Shown here: positions 1 to 8,912 of the stretch, piece after piece
Position numbering within the stretch: position 1 is the first letter of the stretch
How the letters are laid out: every line of letters begins with the position of its first letter
Assembly: GCA_964578835.1 (NCBI GenBank)
Contig: CAZOEL010000013.1
Coordinates: forward strand, 31,826-95,825
Reading direction: 5' to 3'
Length of the DNA stretch: 64,000 bases
DNA from: CAZOEL01 sp964578835
Lineage (GTDB): Bacteria; Desulfobacterota; Syntrophobacteria; Syntrophobacterales; Syntrophobacteraceae
The notes under the pieces: generated by a model
Told to the model about the DNA's origin: nothing
Seen by the model: the letters and a program-made list of their open reading frames with translations, nothing else
Databases searched by the model: none
Position numbers and translations under genes: made by a program

Positions 1-369
1 CGGAATGTCGCACAGATTCATCGGGGTATAATCCGCCCTCCCCTCTGCAACAGCCTCCCGACTCGCCGCGGCGACGAAGAAAGACTTCAACCTGCACTGA
101 TCGAAAAAAGAGGCGTCCGTATACTTGGCTCTACCCACGCTCAGGATGTGGAGAAGCTCGAGATCGGCAAGCTTCGGAATGATCTCTTCCAATGCCCTCA
201 CAAGATGCTGTGGCTCGCCGCACCCGGATCCTATGAATACGCGATTGCCGCGCCTGATGGCCGCCAAAGCTTTTGGAGCGGTGGTCTTCCTCTCCTCGTA
301 AATATGACGCCAGGGCCGAGGCGAGGCATATTCCGCGACCGGCTCCTTGGCAGACTCATTGATGATCAT
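1..369 (-). CDS. Acetyl-CoA hydrolase/transferase family protein, N-terminal part (runs off left edge)
   Basis: The reverse strand is open from an ATG at 369 to the window edge with no stop, giving 123 residues. The translation contains the segments RGNRVFIGSGCGEPQHLVRA and RLKSFFVAAASREAVAEGRA, typical of the N-terminal half of the acetyl-CoA hydrolase/4-hydroxybutyrate CoA-transferase (Cat1-like) family, which moves CoA between acyl groups or hydrolyses acyl-CoA. A GGGAG stands 7 bases before the ATG; an in-frame ATG at 384 is an alternative start with a poorer ribosome site. The catalytic Glu region and the C-terminus lie outside the window. In related bacteria the family can carry an extra acetyltransferase domain, which cannot be judged here. 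The family call is firm; the substrate is unknown. Confidence 0.8.
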   Translation of the reverse strand, partial: MIINESAKEPVAEYASPRPWRHIYEERKTTAPKALAAIRRGNRVFIGSGCGEPQHLVRALEEIIPKLADLELLHILSVGRAKYTDASFFDQCRLKSFFVAAASREAVAEGRADYTPMNLCDIP

Positions 370-445
370 TGCGGTTTCTCCCATTGGTCTCGCCCTACAG
401 CGAGTCGCGCATATTACAAGCATATATGGAAAAAAGTCTGGATGC

Positions 446-1285
446 TCAACTTTTTTTGGGGCCCTTCAGATCGCTCCGAGACGCCGGGCCGCGATCAACA
501 GCTTGTCTCCCGTTTATGAAATAGGCCAACAGCGCAGAGGCGACTATCATTGCAAGGCATAAAAGCTGTCCCATGGTGAAAATCCCCAGGAGAAAACCTA
601 TTTGCGGATCCGGCTCCCGGAAAAACTCGAGAAAGAATCGAAATAAGCCGTAAAAAAATAAAAAGAAGACGACCATCATGCCATCTTTGAATGTTCTTTG
701 ACGTAAAGTCCATAAAACGATAAAAAGGAAAAACCCTTCCATCGCAGCCTCATACAGCTGGGAGGGGTGACGAGGAAGAGGGCCCGCATCGGGAAAGATC
801 ATGGCCCAGGGCGCGTTGCTGGGACGCCCCCAAAGCTCTCCGTTGATAAAATTGCCGATTCTTCCCATGCCCAGCCCTATGGGACTGGCCACAATCGCCG
901 AGTCCACAACGGCCCAAAACGGGAGCTTTCTTCTTCTGCAGAACAGCCAGCCGGCGAAGGCCGCTCCTAAGAGCCCCCCGTGGAAGGACATTCCTCCATG
1001 CCAGGTGGCGATTATTTCAAGGGGGTTTTTTAGGTAGGTCATGTAGTCGTTGTATTGATAGAAGATGACAAAACCGAGTCGGGCTCCTATGATAAGTCCG
1101 AGAGCAAGATAGAAGATGAGATCCTGAGCCGTATTGCCAACCAGCCCAATTTGGCGAGAGCGTTCTTGCTTCTGTATGATGTAATAACCGATCACAAAGC
1201 CGACAACGTACATGACTCCATACCAACGTACGCGAATCGGCCCAATAGTGATGAGATCCGGATCAATGCGGGGATAAGCAATCAT
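446..1285 (-). CDS. lgt: Prolipoprotein diacylglyceryl transferase
   Basis: Lgt transfers diacylglycerol from phosphatidylglycerol to the lipobox cysteine of prolipoproteins in the inner membrane. The 279-residue protein is a normal family length, has about seven hydrophobic segments, and shows the signature GMGRIGNFINGELWGRP with the later HPSQLYEA motif; the conserved HGGMSFHGG segment is also present. The ATG at 1285 follows AAAGGTG by about 8 bases. The C-terminus ends in a short basic tail. It reads in the same direction as the CoA-transferase to its left but is separated from it by about 75 bases, so coexpression is possible but not shown. Confidence 0.97.
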   Translation of the reverse strand: MIAYPRIDPDLITIGPIRVRWYGVMYVVGFVIGYYIIQKQERSRQIGLVGNTAQDLIFYLALGLIIGARLGFVIFYQYNDYMTYLKNPLEIIATWHGGMSFHGGLLGAAFAGWLFCRRRKLPFWAVVDSAIVASPIGLGMGRIGNFINGELWGRPSNAPWAMIFPDAGPLPRHPSQLYEAAMEGFFLFIVLWTLRQRTFKDGMMVVFFLFFYGLFRFFLEFFREPDPQIGFLLGIFTMGQLLCLAMIVASALLAYFINGRQAVDRGPASRSDLKGPKKS

Positions 1286-1362
1286 AGCGGCAACACCTTT
1301 CCAGGCAGAAAGCTAACATAGCGCGCATGCCCGGTCAATTGCATGAAAGGAGATCCATATCT

Positions 1363-1659
1363 ATGAGCCACCACGATCACGATCATCATGACCATCACGG
1401 ACATCACCATTCACACCACGGACATGAAAAGAGCGAAAGCCATGGAGCGCTCTCCGAAGCCGATAAGTTGACCAAGATAGTAGAGCACTGGATACGCCAT
1501 AACGAGGAGCATGCCAAGTCCTACCGAGATTGGGCCGACCGAGCGCGCGACATGGGACGTGAAGAAGTATATATGATTTTGGATGAAGTAGCCACGGGAA
1601 CTCAGGCGCAAAGCAAAAATCTGGAAAAAGCCCTGGCGCTGCTCAAAGGCGTTTCATAG
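1363..1659 (+). CDS. Small histidine-rich protein
   Basis: This 98-residue protein starts at ATG 1363, preceded by AAGGAG at about 10 bases; an upstream in-frame ATG at 1327 lacks a ribosome site. The first 22 or so residues are almost entirely His, Asp, Gly and Ser (MSHHDHDHHDHHGHHHSHHG), a metal-binding type tail. The rest is a charged helical domain of about 65 residues (EADKLTKIVEHWIRHNEEHA and following). Proteins of this shape occur in anaerobes, and nickel, cobalt or zinc handling is a reasonable guess. There is no catalytic motif and no export signal. It stands alone between lgt (divergent) and the aldehyde dehydrogenase. Confidence 0.75.
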   Translation: MSHHDHDHHDHHGHHHSHHGHEKSESHGALSEADKLTKIVEHWIRHNEEHAKSYRDWADRARDMGREEVYMILDEVATGTQAQSKNLEKALALLKGVS

Positions 1660-1873
1660 CCGCATTGACAGCCCTGAAGGCGTGTGACATAGTACGTGGT
1701 TTGAATAACTATTCTTTTTCGACGGACGCTTTCTACCAGCCTTCGCTGCAACGAAACAATCAGGACGCCGGCCCGTTGTTCCCGCAAAGGCTGGAGGAGC
1801 TGTAGGCGATGGAGTTGCTTCTTTACGATTCTTTGATCTGAAATCCGCCGCTTTGAGACTGGAGGTTTTAAGA

Positions 1874-3316
1874 TTGGGAAATAGCGGGTTGCCGTCCTAC
1901 GCCTGTTGGATACATGGCGAAGCGAAACAAAACGGAAGTCTGTATCCGCTTGTGGATCCGTCAACAGGAGAGGTGTTTGCGCAGGCGACGGCCGCAGATC
2001 AATCCATGGCGCATTCAGCGCTTGAGAGCGCAAGAGACTGCTTTTTGACCTGGCGCAATACGCCCGCATCTCAAAGAGCCGCTGTTTTGCGCGCCTTTGC
2101 GGAGCGTCTTCGCGCCGAGAAGGAGATGTTAGCCGAAACAATCTGCAAGGAAGTTGGAAAGCCCATCCGTTCGGCTCGAGACGAGGTGAGCAGCGCAGCC
2201 GGCCTTATCGACTATTTTGCAGATGAAAGTCTTCGTCTCACGGGCGAGATCCCGTTGCTGGGTCATCAGCGGGAGAAGGTGCTCATTGTGCGGGAGCCTG
2301 CAGGCGTCGTCGCGGCCATCACTCCTTTCAATTATCCCTTGAGCACTCTTGCCGGCAAGATGGCGCCCGCGCTGGCCGTGGGGTGCGCGGTAGTCGCCAA
2401 ACCGGATGAGCATACGCCTCTGGGCGCGTTGAAGATGGCGCAATTGGCGTCCGAAGCGGGGTTGCCCGCGGGGGCCTTCAACGTGCTTACAGGATCGGGA
2501 CCTGAAGTGGGACGTCTCCTCGTTGAGCATCCCATCCCTCGCATCGTGAGCTTTACCGGGAGCACAGAAGTAGGCAAAGAGATTCAGGCGATTTGTTCAA
2601 AGTTCGTCAGAAAGTCCATCCTGGAGCTGGGAGGCCAGTGCCCGTGCATCATCTGCGCCGACGCGCCATGGCGCGATCTTCTGCCCCAGATAGTATCCCA
2701 ATGCATGAAGAACAGCGGCCAATATTGTTACCGAATAAGCAGAATATATGTGGCGAGAGCTGTATACGAGCCGTTCCTGAAGGAGCTCGCTGGAAATGTA
2801 GCCGCACTCAGAGTCGGACCGGCTGCAGATCCGGAAATGGACCTTGGCCCTCTCAACAATGCCGACATTCTCGCCAGCGTCAGGAGTAAAGTCGACGAAG
2901 CCATCCGAAAGGGAGCGCATGCGGAATGCGGTGGGCTGCATGCAGATCTTCCGAGGAGAGGCTTCTATTTTGCGCCCACGGTTCTAACCGGCGTCACGGC
3001 GGAGATGTCCATCATGCAGGAGGAGGTATTCGGTCCGGTCGTAACGGTCTCACCCTTTGACTCAGTCGATGATGCGATAGAAGAGGCCAACGCTTCGCGC
3101 TACGGGCTCGCCGCATATCTTTTCAGCAAGGATCTCGGATTGGCCATGGATCTGGTCGGACGATTGGAGGTCGGCAGCGTCTGGATAAACCGAATTCACC
3201 AGGCTTATCCCGAGGCGCCGTTTGGGGGGATGAAAGAGAGCGGCCTGGGCCGCGAAAAATCCCATTTCGGCCTTGAGGAATATACAGAGTTGAAAACCAT
3301 ATACCTCTCTTTTTGA
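1874..3316 (+). CDS. Aldehyde dehydrogenase family protein
   Basis: This is an NAD(P)-dependent aldehyde dehydrogenase of about 480 residues. The fold motifs are in order: the oxyanion Asn in FNYPLSTLAGK, the cofactor segment SFTGSTEVGKEI, the general-base Glu in LELGGQCPC, the nucleophile Cys in NSGQYCYRISR, and the C-terminal EEVFGPVV. The start is placed at TTG 1874 because GGAGG (1861-1865) sits 8 bases upstream; the longer frame from 1853 would contain that site inside the gene. The nearest groups by eye are lactaldehyde, succinate-semialdehyde or phosphonoacetaldehyde dehydrogenases, but substrate cannot be decided from sequence alone. It ends 26 bases before mobB and could be cotranscribed with it. 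Confidence 0.92.
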   Translation: MGNSGLPSYACWIHGEAKQNGSLYPLVDPSTGEVFAQATAADQSMAHSALESARDCFLTWRNTPASQRAAVLRAFAERLRAEKEMLAETICKEVGKPIRSARDEVSSAAGLIDYFADESLRLTGEIPLLGHQREKVLIVREPAGVVAAITPFNYPLSTLAGKMAPALAVGCAVVAKPDEHTPLGALKMAQLASEAGLPAGAFNVLTGSGPEVGRLLVEHPIPRIVSFTGSTEVGKEIQAICSKFVRKSILELGGQCPCIICADAPWRDLLPQIVSQCMKNSGQYCYRISRIYVARAVYEPFLKELAGNVAALRVGPAADPEMDLGPLNNADILASVRSKVDEAIRKGAHAECGGLHADLPRRGFYFAPTVLTGVTAEMSIMQEEVFGPVVTVSPFDSVDDAIEEANASRYGLAAYLFSKDLGLAMDLVGRLEVGSVWINRIHQAYPEAPFGGMKESGLGREKSHFGLEEYTELKTIYLSF

Positions 3317-3342
3317 GAGCACTAGAGTAGAGGAAAAAACCC

Positions 3343-3999
3343 ATGTTGCCTATTATCAGCTTTGTCGGGGCGTCGGGCTCTGGAAAAACCACATTCCTGG
3401 AGAAGTTGATTCCTGAGCTTGCACGACGGGGATATCGCGTGGGGACGCTCAAGCATGATGCGCACGGATTCGAGATGGATAAGGAGGGCAAAGACACATG
3501 GAAGCACAAGAAAGCGGGGGCCCACACCATCGCCATCTCTTCGCCTCTTCAGGTTGCAACCATCAGGAGCACGGAATCCGAGATGGACGTCGAAGAGCTT
3601 GCCGGACGCTATTTCTGGCTCGAAGATATTCTTATTACCGAAGGATTCAAGAGAGCTCATTTTCCCAAAATAGAAATCTTCCGATCCGCGGTCGAGCCTG
3701 CGCCTATATGTGGTAAAAATGATAATTTGATCGGAATCGTGACCGACGACATTATCGAGACGGACGTACAGATTTTTAGCTTCGACAATGTTGCCGGGGT
3801 GGCCGATTTCATCGAGAAAAGGTATCTTAAGGATCGCAAGAAATTCAACGCCACGGTGCATCTGGACGGGAAGAGGCTTCCCATGAAAGATTTCGTCAGG
3901 GATTTTCTTGTTGGAGGCATTTACGGCATGCTTTCCACATTGAGAGGATGGGAGTCCCCCAAGAAAATAGACATTCAAATTCGACTGGAGGATAAGTGA
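3343..3999 (+). CDS. mobB: Molybdopterin-guanine dinucleotide biosynthesis protein MobB, with C-terminal extension
   Basis: MobB is the GTP-binding adaptor that assists MobA in attaching GMP to molybdopterin. The P-loop GASGSGKTT is at residues 9-17, followed by the family segment RVGTLKHDAHGFEMDKEGKD and the DILITEGFKR motif. At 218 residues it is longer than the usual 160-175: residues from about 165 onward (HLDGKRLPMKDFVRDFLVGG) form an extra small domain. GAGG lies 9 bases before the ATG. The gene's TGA overlaps the GTG start of mobA by four bases, so translation is probably coupled. Confidence 0.93.
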   Translation: MLPIISFVGASGSGKTTFLEKLIPELARRGYRVGTLKHDAHGFEMDKEGKDTWKHKKAGAHTIAISSPLQVATIRSTESEMDVEELAGRYFWLEDILITEGFKRAHFPKIEIFRSAVEPAPICGKNDNLIGIVTDDIIETDVQIFSFDNVAGVADFIEKRYLKDRKKFNATVHLDGKRLPMKDFVRDFLVGGIYGMLSTLRGWESPKKIDIQIRLEDK

Positions 4000-4589
4000 G
4001 CCTTGCAGGCGCCGTCCTTGCCGGTGGAAAGAGCCTTCGTTTCGGCAAAAACAAGACGTTGGAAGTCTTTCACGGGAAACGGTTGATAGACAGAGCGGTT
4101 GATTCTCTTCGCTCTTTTTGCGACCCGGTTCTAGTGGCGGCGAATGACCTCAGCATATACGCCGATGTCCAAGCCACCTTGGTTCGGGATATCTTCCCAC
4201 ATCAGGGGCCTCTTGTCGGCCTCTATACAGCGCTCCTGTTCAGTCCTCATGAGTGGCTATTCGTAAAAGCCGGCGATATGCCTTTTCTTGTGCCGGAGCT
4301 TGTCCAATTGATGCTTTCGACGCGGGAGGACGCCGATGCCGTGGTGCCGCTCACCAACGGCATGTACGAACCCCTTCTCGCTTTGTATTCCCGTAGGTGC
4401 ATTCCAGCCATAGCTGCCGTTTTGGAAGAGCAAAAGAGGCAGATTTTCACTTTCTACTCAAAGATGAAGGTAAGGACGATTCCCGAGGAAGAATGGCGCA
4501 TTGCCGACCCCCACGCTTTGAGCGCCAAAAATGTGAATACTCCAGAAGACTGGACGGCAATTGAAAGCATACCCGATGGAGCTGAATGA
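3996..4589 (+). CDS. mobA: Molybdenum cofactor guanylyltransferase MobA
   Basis: MobA transfers GMP from GTP to molybdopterin, making the bis-MGD cofactor of DMSO-reductase family enzymes such as formate dehydrogenase. The N-terminal nucleotide-binding signature is LAGGKSLRFGKNK (residues 8-20), and AGDMPF supplies the metal-binding Asp. At 197 residues it has normal length. It begins with GTG inside the stop of mobB (GTGA overlap) and its end overlaps the beginning of moeA, so the three form one translational unit. The R-F-G in place of the common R-M-G is a tolerated variant. Confidence 0.95.
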   Translation: MSLAGAVLAGGKSLRFGKNKTLEVFHGKRLIDRAVDSLRSFCDPVLVAANDLSIYADVQATLVRDIFPHQGPLVGLYTALLFSPHEWLFVKAGDMPFLVPELVQLMLSTREDADAVVPLTNGMYEPLLALYSRRCIPAIAAVLEEQKRQIFTFYSKMKVRTIPEEEWRIADPHALSAKNVNTPEDWTAIESIPDGAE

Positions 4590-5805
4590 AGCCAGGCAGT
4601 TGGCATTGGATCTCGCCCCTCGCAAGGGAGTGGAGCGCGTTAATTTGGCTGAAGCTCTCGGACGAGCTCTGGCGGAAGAGATTTTTGTTGAACGCAATAT
4701 TCCCGAAGAATCTCGATCTCGACTGGACGGCTTTGCCCTTAGGAGCATAGATTCTTCACAGGCCGCTCCGGATCGTCCGGTTGAATTGAAGTTATTGCCG
4801 AACCTCCTTGCCGCCGGTCATATGGTAGAGCAGGAAATCGATGCGGGAGAATGCATTCGCATTCTTACGGGAGCGCCGATCCCCGCGAACGCCGATGCCG
4901 TGGTCGCTCAGGAAAACGTAATAGCTCATAAAGACCATATCACCCTGAAGCGGCCTCTTACTCGTGGGAAAGGAATCCTTTTTTCAGGAGAAGACTTGAG
5001 AAAAGGGGAACTGCTGCTTCCACGCGGAGAGATTCTTACGCCAACCCGTCTGGCCCTGATTGCGACTATGGGCGAGCCGGTGATTCCTGTTTACGAGAAG
5101 CCCATTGTAGCGCTTTTGGCTACGGGAGACGAAGTCAGAGAATTGGGCGAGCCGATAAAAGGTCCCTGGACCTACTGCAACAATCGCCATTTGCTTGCGT
5201 GGCTAACTTTGATTCATGGAGGAAAGCCCGTCCATCTGGGCGTCGCCAGGGACAACCCGGAAGCCATTGCCGAGCGTATCCACAACGTTGAAGCAGACTT
5301 TGTCATAACAACCGGCGGCATTGGGCGGGGCGACAAGGATTTTATACTTGAGGCATGGGATTCGATAGGAGTCAGGAAGCTCTTTCGCCACATCAATATT
5401 TCTCCAGGTAAGAACAGCGCGCTCGGCATAGGCGGCGAGCGCCTCTTTTGGGGACTGCCGGGCAATCCATGGGGCGCCCAGCTCGTCTTTCAAGAACTGG
5501 TGGCTCCGGCATTATTGATAAGCCAGGGATTGGAGCCGATGAAAATGCCTCTCGTTTCGGCTACGCTTGCTTCCCCGCTCTCCAATCCCTCGAGCATGTT
5601 CAAGGCTGTTCGGGGTTCATTGAACTGCAGAGTGGAGCCTGCTGTTTTTTTCCCGCCAATGGACGATGGCGGATCTTTCCTATCCACGATCAAAGACAGT
5701 TTTGCCTATATTATTTTGGAGCCGCATGTGATAGAAATGAGCGCAGGGAGCAGAGTTCAGGCGCGGTTGCACGATTTTCCAATGCTGGCTTCTCCCTTAT
5801 TATGA
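4576..5805 (+). CDS. moeA: Molybdopterin molybdenumtransferase MoeA
   Basis: MoeA inserts molybdate into adenylylated molybdopterin. The motifs are in order: the ILTGAPIPANADAVV segment, the MPT-binding LLATGDEVRELGEPI, TTGGIGRGDKDFI and GNPWGAQLVFQEL. From ATG 4576 the protein has 409 residues, the usual size. A TTG at 4561 would add five residues; neither start has a strong ribosome site, which fits coupling to mobA, whose stop lies at 4587-4589. This gene closes the mobB-mobA-moeA cluster. The domain order (linker, MPT-binding fold, beta barrel at the C-terminus) is intact. Confidence 0.95.
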   Translation: MELNEARQLALDLAPRKGVERVNLAEALGRALAEEIFVERNIPEESRSRLDGFALRSIDSSQAAPDRPVELKLLPNLLAAGHMVEQEIDAGECIRILTGAPIPANADAVVAQENVIAHKDHITLKRPLTRGKGILFSGEDLRKGELLLPRGEILTPTRLALIATMGEPVIPVYEKPIVALLATGDEVRELGEPIKGPWTYCNNRHLLAWLTLIHGGKPVHLGVARDNPEAIAERIHNVEADFVITTGGIGRGDKDFILEAWDSIGVRKLFRHINISPGKNSALGIGGERLFWGLPGNPWGAQLVFQELVAPALLISQGLEPMKMPLVSATLASPLSNPSSMFKAVRGSLNCRVEPAVFFPPMDDGGSFLSTIKDSFAYIILEPHVIEMSAGSRVQARLHDFPMLASPLL

Positions 5806-5903
5806 TTGTGTAGAGCGAGACCGAAATAATATCAGGGCCTCAGATGGCTGATTCCAGTAACAGAACCGGAAAGAAACGATTCAAACCTGAATGAAAGGTT
5901 TTT

Positions 5904-6545
5904 ATGCTTAAAGGAACGCCTATAGAGACAGGCTATTATCATTTCCTGGAGCGGCACCTGGTTCCATGGCTCGTCTACTCCGGCCTCAAACCGAACCATG
6001 TGTCGCTCCTGGGCCTTCTCTCAAGCTTGTTGGCCGGCATAGCCTTCATCTTCTCTCCATTCCTCGGAGGGCTTCTAACATTACTTACCGGTCTTTTGGA
6101 CACACTCGACGGGTCTCTGGCAAGATCCCTCGGGCAGAGCAGAAAGTTTGGCGCGTTCCTCGATTCAGTTCTGGATAGGTACACGGAACTGATCATATAC
6201 TTGGGGATATGGTGCTACTTCTACCTTCAAGGAAGCACATCCCCTCTTTTCTCCCTGACCTTTCTGCTCATTCTTTTCGGATCTTTGATGGTCAGCTACA
6301 CCAGGGCTCGAGCGGAAGGCCTCGGAGAACGTTGCATGGTGGGCATGTTCCAACGAGGAGAGCGAATCATACTGATAGGGCTCGCCGGCATAATCAATCC
6401 GTTGGTGAACCAGATGATAAGCGCGCCGGCAGACCACTGGATACGGGATATCGTGCTTATAACCGTTCTCTTGACCCTGGCTGTCGGGACAAATTTGACG
6501 GCAATCTGGCGCTTCCTTCATGTTCTAAATAACTTACGAAGGTAA
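5904..6545 (+). CDS. CDP-alcohol phosphatidyltransferase family protein
   Basis: An inner-membrane enzyme of 213 residues that joins a CDP-activated lipid to an alcohol. The family signature, D-x2-DG-x2-AR-x8-G-x3-D-x3-D, is complete, starting at DTLDGSLARSLGQ and ending at the Asp in LDSVLDR. About six hydrophobic segments are present. The Gly-rich beginning (GLKPNHVSLLGLLSS) is like phosphatidylinositol-phosphate or archaetidylinositol-phosphate synthases rather than PgsA, but the alcohol acceptor cannot be fixed from sequence. GAAAGG lies 5 bases before the ATG. It follows moeA by about 100 bases in the same direction. Confidence 0.9.
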   Translation: MLKGTPIETGYYHFLERHLVPWLVYSGLKPNHVSLLGLLSSLLAGIAFIFSPFLGGLLTLLTGLLDTLDGSLARSLGQSRKFGAFLDSVLDRYTELIIYLGIWCYFYLQGSTSPLFSLTFLLILFGSLMVSYTRARAEGLGERCMVGMFQRGERIILIGLAGIINPLVNQMISAPADHWIRDIVLITVLLTLAVGTNLTAIWRFLHVLNNLRR

Positions 6546-6671
6546 AAGCTAAACAAGCAACCAAAGGCCCGTTACCTACAAGCTGTTTACTTCTCTAATG
6601 TGTTTTGGCCGCCGAAACGCCGAAGCAGGAGATGATTTCATCATCGTCGGATCATGTTTTTCGACGATCGA

Positions 6672-6690
6672 CAAGAACTGCAGGTTCTTG
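6672..6690. terminator. Short hairpin after the AbrB-like gene
   Basis: CAAGAAC (6672-6678) pairs with GTTCTTG (6684-6690) around a five-base loop. It sits just downstream of the minus-strand gene ending at 6701 and after the plus-strand gene ending at 6545, so it could act as a weak terminator for converging transcripts. There is no clear T-run, so this is tentative. Confidence 0.3.
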
Positions 6691-6700
6691 CGGCTTGTAA

Positions 6701-7135
6701 TTACTGGAGGGGAACATCGCTTTTCCTCAAAACGACACGATCGTCTTCCCTGAAAATCTCAAAAGAATCCCCCACCTCAAATCCCAACTGCTCAATCAGC
6801 AGGGCCTTGTTCAGCGTAATGCTGCCGCTATGGCCGATAGTTCTGAAATTAGCTGTCTTGATGAGTGTAGTCGGCTCAGGCGGGACTATCTTCTCACGCC
6901 GCCGCACGGTAGCAGGCCGCTCGGCGGTGGGGGAAGCCTGTTTGGGTGAAGAGGAGGGCTTGCTGAACTCCACCTTGGGAATTTCCCCGAGCTCCATTAG
7001 ACCACGTAAATAGAGATCCTGCACTTCACTCTTAAACTTAATGCCGAAAATCTTTTGTATCGATTCAAGAGAACGTCCATTACGGATCTCGTTCACTATC
7101 AGCTTGGCGTCAATGTTTTTGTACTCAACCTGCAT
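6701..7135 (-). CDS. AbrB-like (swapped-hairpin) domain protein, unknown role
   Basis: This 144-residue protein has a helical N-terminal part (residues 5-50, KLIVNEIRNGRSLESIQKIF and following), a Pro/Ser-rich linker near 55-85, and a C-terminal segment (about 95-140, SITLNKALLIEQLGFEVGDS then FEIFREDDRVVLRK) that looks like a SpoVT/AbrB-type swapped-hairpin DNA-binding or antitoxin fold. It could be a small regulator. No partner toxin gene lies beside it. It is flanked on its 5' side by a 700-base spacer. Assignment rests on the shape of the C-terminal segment only. Confidence 0.65.
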   Translation of the reverse strand: MQVEYKNIDAKLIVNEIRNGRSLESIQKIFGIKFKSEVQDLYLRGLMELGEIPKVEFSKPSSSPKQASPTAERPATVRRREKIVPPEPTTLIKTANFRTIGHSGSITLNKALLIEQLGFEVGDSFEIFREDDRVVLRKSDVPLQ

Positions 7136-7838
7136 CAGTGCAATCCTTCTCTATCAAAGAGAGATTAATCCATCCTACTGCGCTCACGCACATCGCCCGA
7201 CACATCCAGCGATCCGAAGAGCTCATGTCGTCAACAAGACTCTCTTCCGCTCTTGATTCCCCGCAACATCCCGGAATAATAAAAGGTATCCGTCGAAGCT
7301 ATACTGGCTATGAAAGAAAGGGCACAGGCCAAAGCCATCCGCTCTTTACCCGAGCACCGGCCTATTTGTTCCCCGGCAAAACCATCCAAGCCCCGAGCTT
7401 CCTTCAAAAGCCCATGGGCAAAACGGCTATGAGCCGGTCCCCCGCCTTTTCCTGCGTATGTGAGGAATTACAGGATCTTAATTTAGCCTAATATATTCTG
7501 GAATCACCATTTGGAATTGATTCAAATTCACAATCGTACTTCTGTCTTTCCCTGTGAAGGAATTGGAAGCATCTTTACGGTAAATAATCACTCGGTAATT
7601 GTCAAGAGCCCATTATCGATAAGCTTCAGCATCCTTTATATATGGCGATATTCATAGGTTAATGGGAATATCAGCTCACTTTACCGCGTGTGCTCGTCAT
7701 ATAGAATCTGAACCATAGAAAAGAGCCGTTTACAAAAGTCATATTTCCATATTTACATTTACTGAAAAGCTCGCCCAATCCGGCAGCGCGAGGCGTCAGC
7801 CCCTCTTTCGAAGCGCCGTCTCGCTCGATCCGAAATAG
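7136..7838. other. 703-bp spacer with no recognisable gene
   Basis: Short open frames here lack ribosome sites and plausible composition. The 7480-7790 part is AT-rich. It is bounded by the start of the AbrB-like gene and the end of the core-MetE-like gene. I see no tRNA, riboswitch core, or repeat of more than a few bases. Confidence 0.6.
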
Positions 7839-8912
7839 CTATCCCCCAAGTGACGCCTGCATGATCGATCCCAACTCTCTCGTAATAAGAACGACTCGCT
7901 CGGCGCTTTTCTCTGGAAGGCTGCCGCAGCCACAGCTCGGCGTGAATAAGGATTGCGCCAGGATTCTCTCAATGGAGATATGCGATGAACACAATTCACG
8001 AACTTGGTCAAACCAGCGATCGGCCAAGCTCCGAGCCGTCTCCTGCTCGATAGTGGCCACATCTGCAGTCGGAGTCATGCCCCAGGCAATGGTTCGGCCT
8101 TCTTCGATAAACCTGGAAAATTGTTTCTTATAAAGTGCGAATTTGTCGAAGTAATTATATGCGTCAAAGTTGATGATGTCCACAGAGGAATCGAACGCAA
8201 GGCTCCAATCCGTATTGGCGCAGACGTGAATTCCCGTCATAGCTCCGGATTGATGCGCCGCATCGATTACTTCGTTCACAATTCTCGCAATAAGCTCGGA
8301 AGAGACGCTTATGAAAGCTGAGGAGCCAAAACCCGCCAAAGCCGGCTCATCTAAGAAGAGGATAACGGGACGCCCAAACGATTGCAATCGCTCTATCTGC
8401 CATTTCGCTTTCATCGCCAGGTGCTTGGAGACAACATCCTGAAGACGCTCGTCATAGAGCAGCGCACGATCGTCCTGATCCTTCAGACCGGCAAGAAGAG
8501 TAAAAGGACCGACTATTTGACCTTTTACGGCTTTCACCCCTTGGGTGGCGCCTTCCAGAAGGTCGAGAAATTCAAAGAACGTCTTCCCACAATCTTTCCC
8601 CATTCCGAACCTGGAATTGTCGATAGCCTTTGCGCCGGAGTCCAGCTCAAGATATTCTTCATAAAAGCCATATAGCTCCCGCTCGAATTCCGGACTGTCG
8701 GTTTCGACAAACAGCCGATTGTCTTTTTCCCGAATTCCAGGCATGCCCTCAAGGTACTGAATCATCATCTGCTCCGCAGGGAAGACCGGAAGCTGGGGCC
8801 AAACCGGAATTTCGGGCATTTCCCTGAGAATCAGCTCTATGGCTTTGCGTGAATCTCTATGGGGCATGCTGCCAATCAATGTAGTAGAAGCAGATGCTGA
8901 CCAGTCCTTCAT
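7839..8912 (-). CDS. Core-MetE-like methionine synthase (cobalamin-independent type barrel)
   Basis: This 357-residue protein has the UROD/MetE-type barrel of the catalytic C-terminal half of MetE, without the N-terminal half. It opens with TTLIGSMPHRDSRKAIELI and carries the putative zinc ligands: His and Cys in TGIHVCANTDW and Cys in the C-terminal FTPSCGCGSL. Short MetE proteins of this kind are known in anaerobes, where they are thought to take methyl groups from corrinoid proteins instead of folates. GGGGGTG lies about 7 bases before the ATG. It stands alone with long spacers on both sides, so partners are unknown. Role as methionine synthase is an inference from family. Confidence 0.82.
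   Translation of the reverse strand: MKDWSASASTTLIGSMPHRDSRKAIELILREMPEIPVWPQLPVFPAEQMMIQYLEGMPGIREKDNRLFVETDSPEFERELYGFYEEYLELDSGAKAIDNSRFGMGKDCGKTFFEFLDLLEGATQGVKAVKGQIVGPFTLLAGLKDQDDRALLYDERLQDVVSKHLAMKAKWQIERLQSFGRPVILFLDEPALAGFGSSAFISVSSELIARIVNEVIDAAHQSGAMTGIHVCANTDWSLAFDSSVDIINFDAYNYFDKFALYKKQFSRFIEEGRTIAWGMTPTADVATIEQETARSLADRWFDQVRELCSSHISIERILAQSLFTPSCGCGSLPEKSAERVVLITRELGSIMQASLGG

Noticed and set aside
148..519. Plus-strand reading frame at the left edge
   Set aside because: Antisense to the CoA-transferase, whose minus-strand translation is a clear family match.
1602..2141. Minus-strand reading frame over the aldehyde dehydrogenase start
   Set aside because: Arg- and Ser-rich composition and overlap with a real gene; a shadow.
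7138..7491. 117-residue plus-strand frame
   Set aside because: No ribosome site, no recognisable content, composition unlike genes around it.
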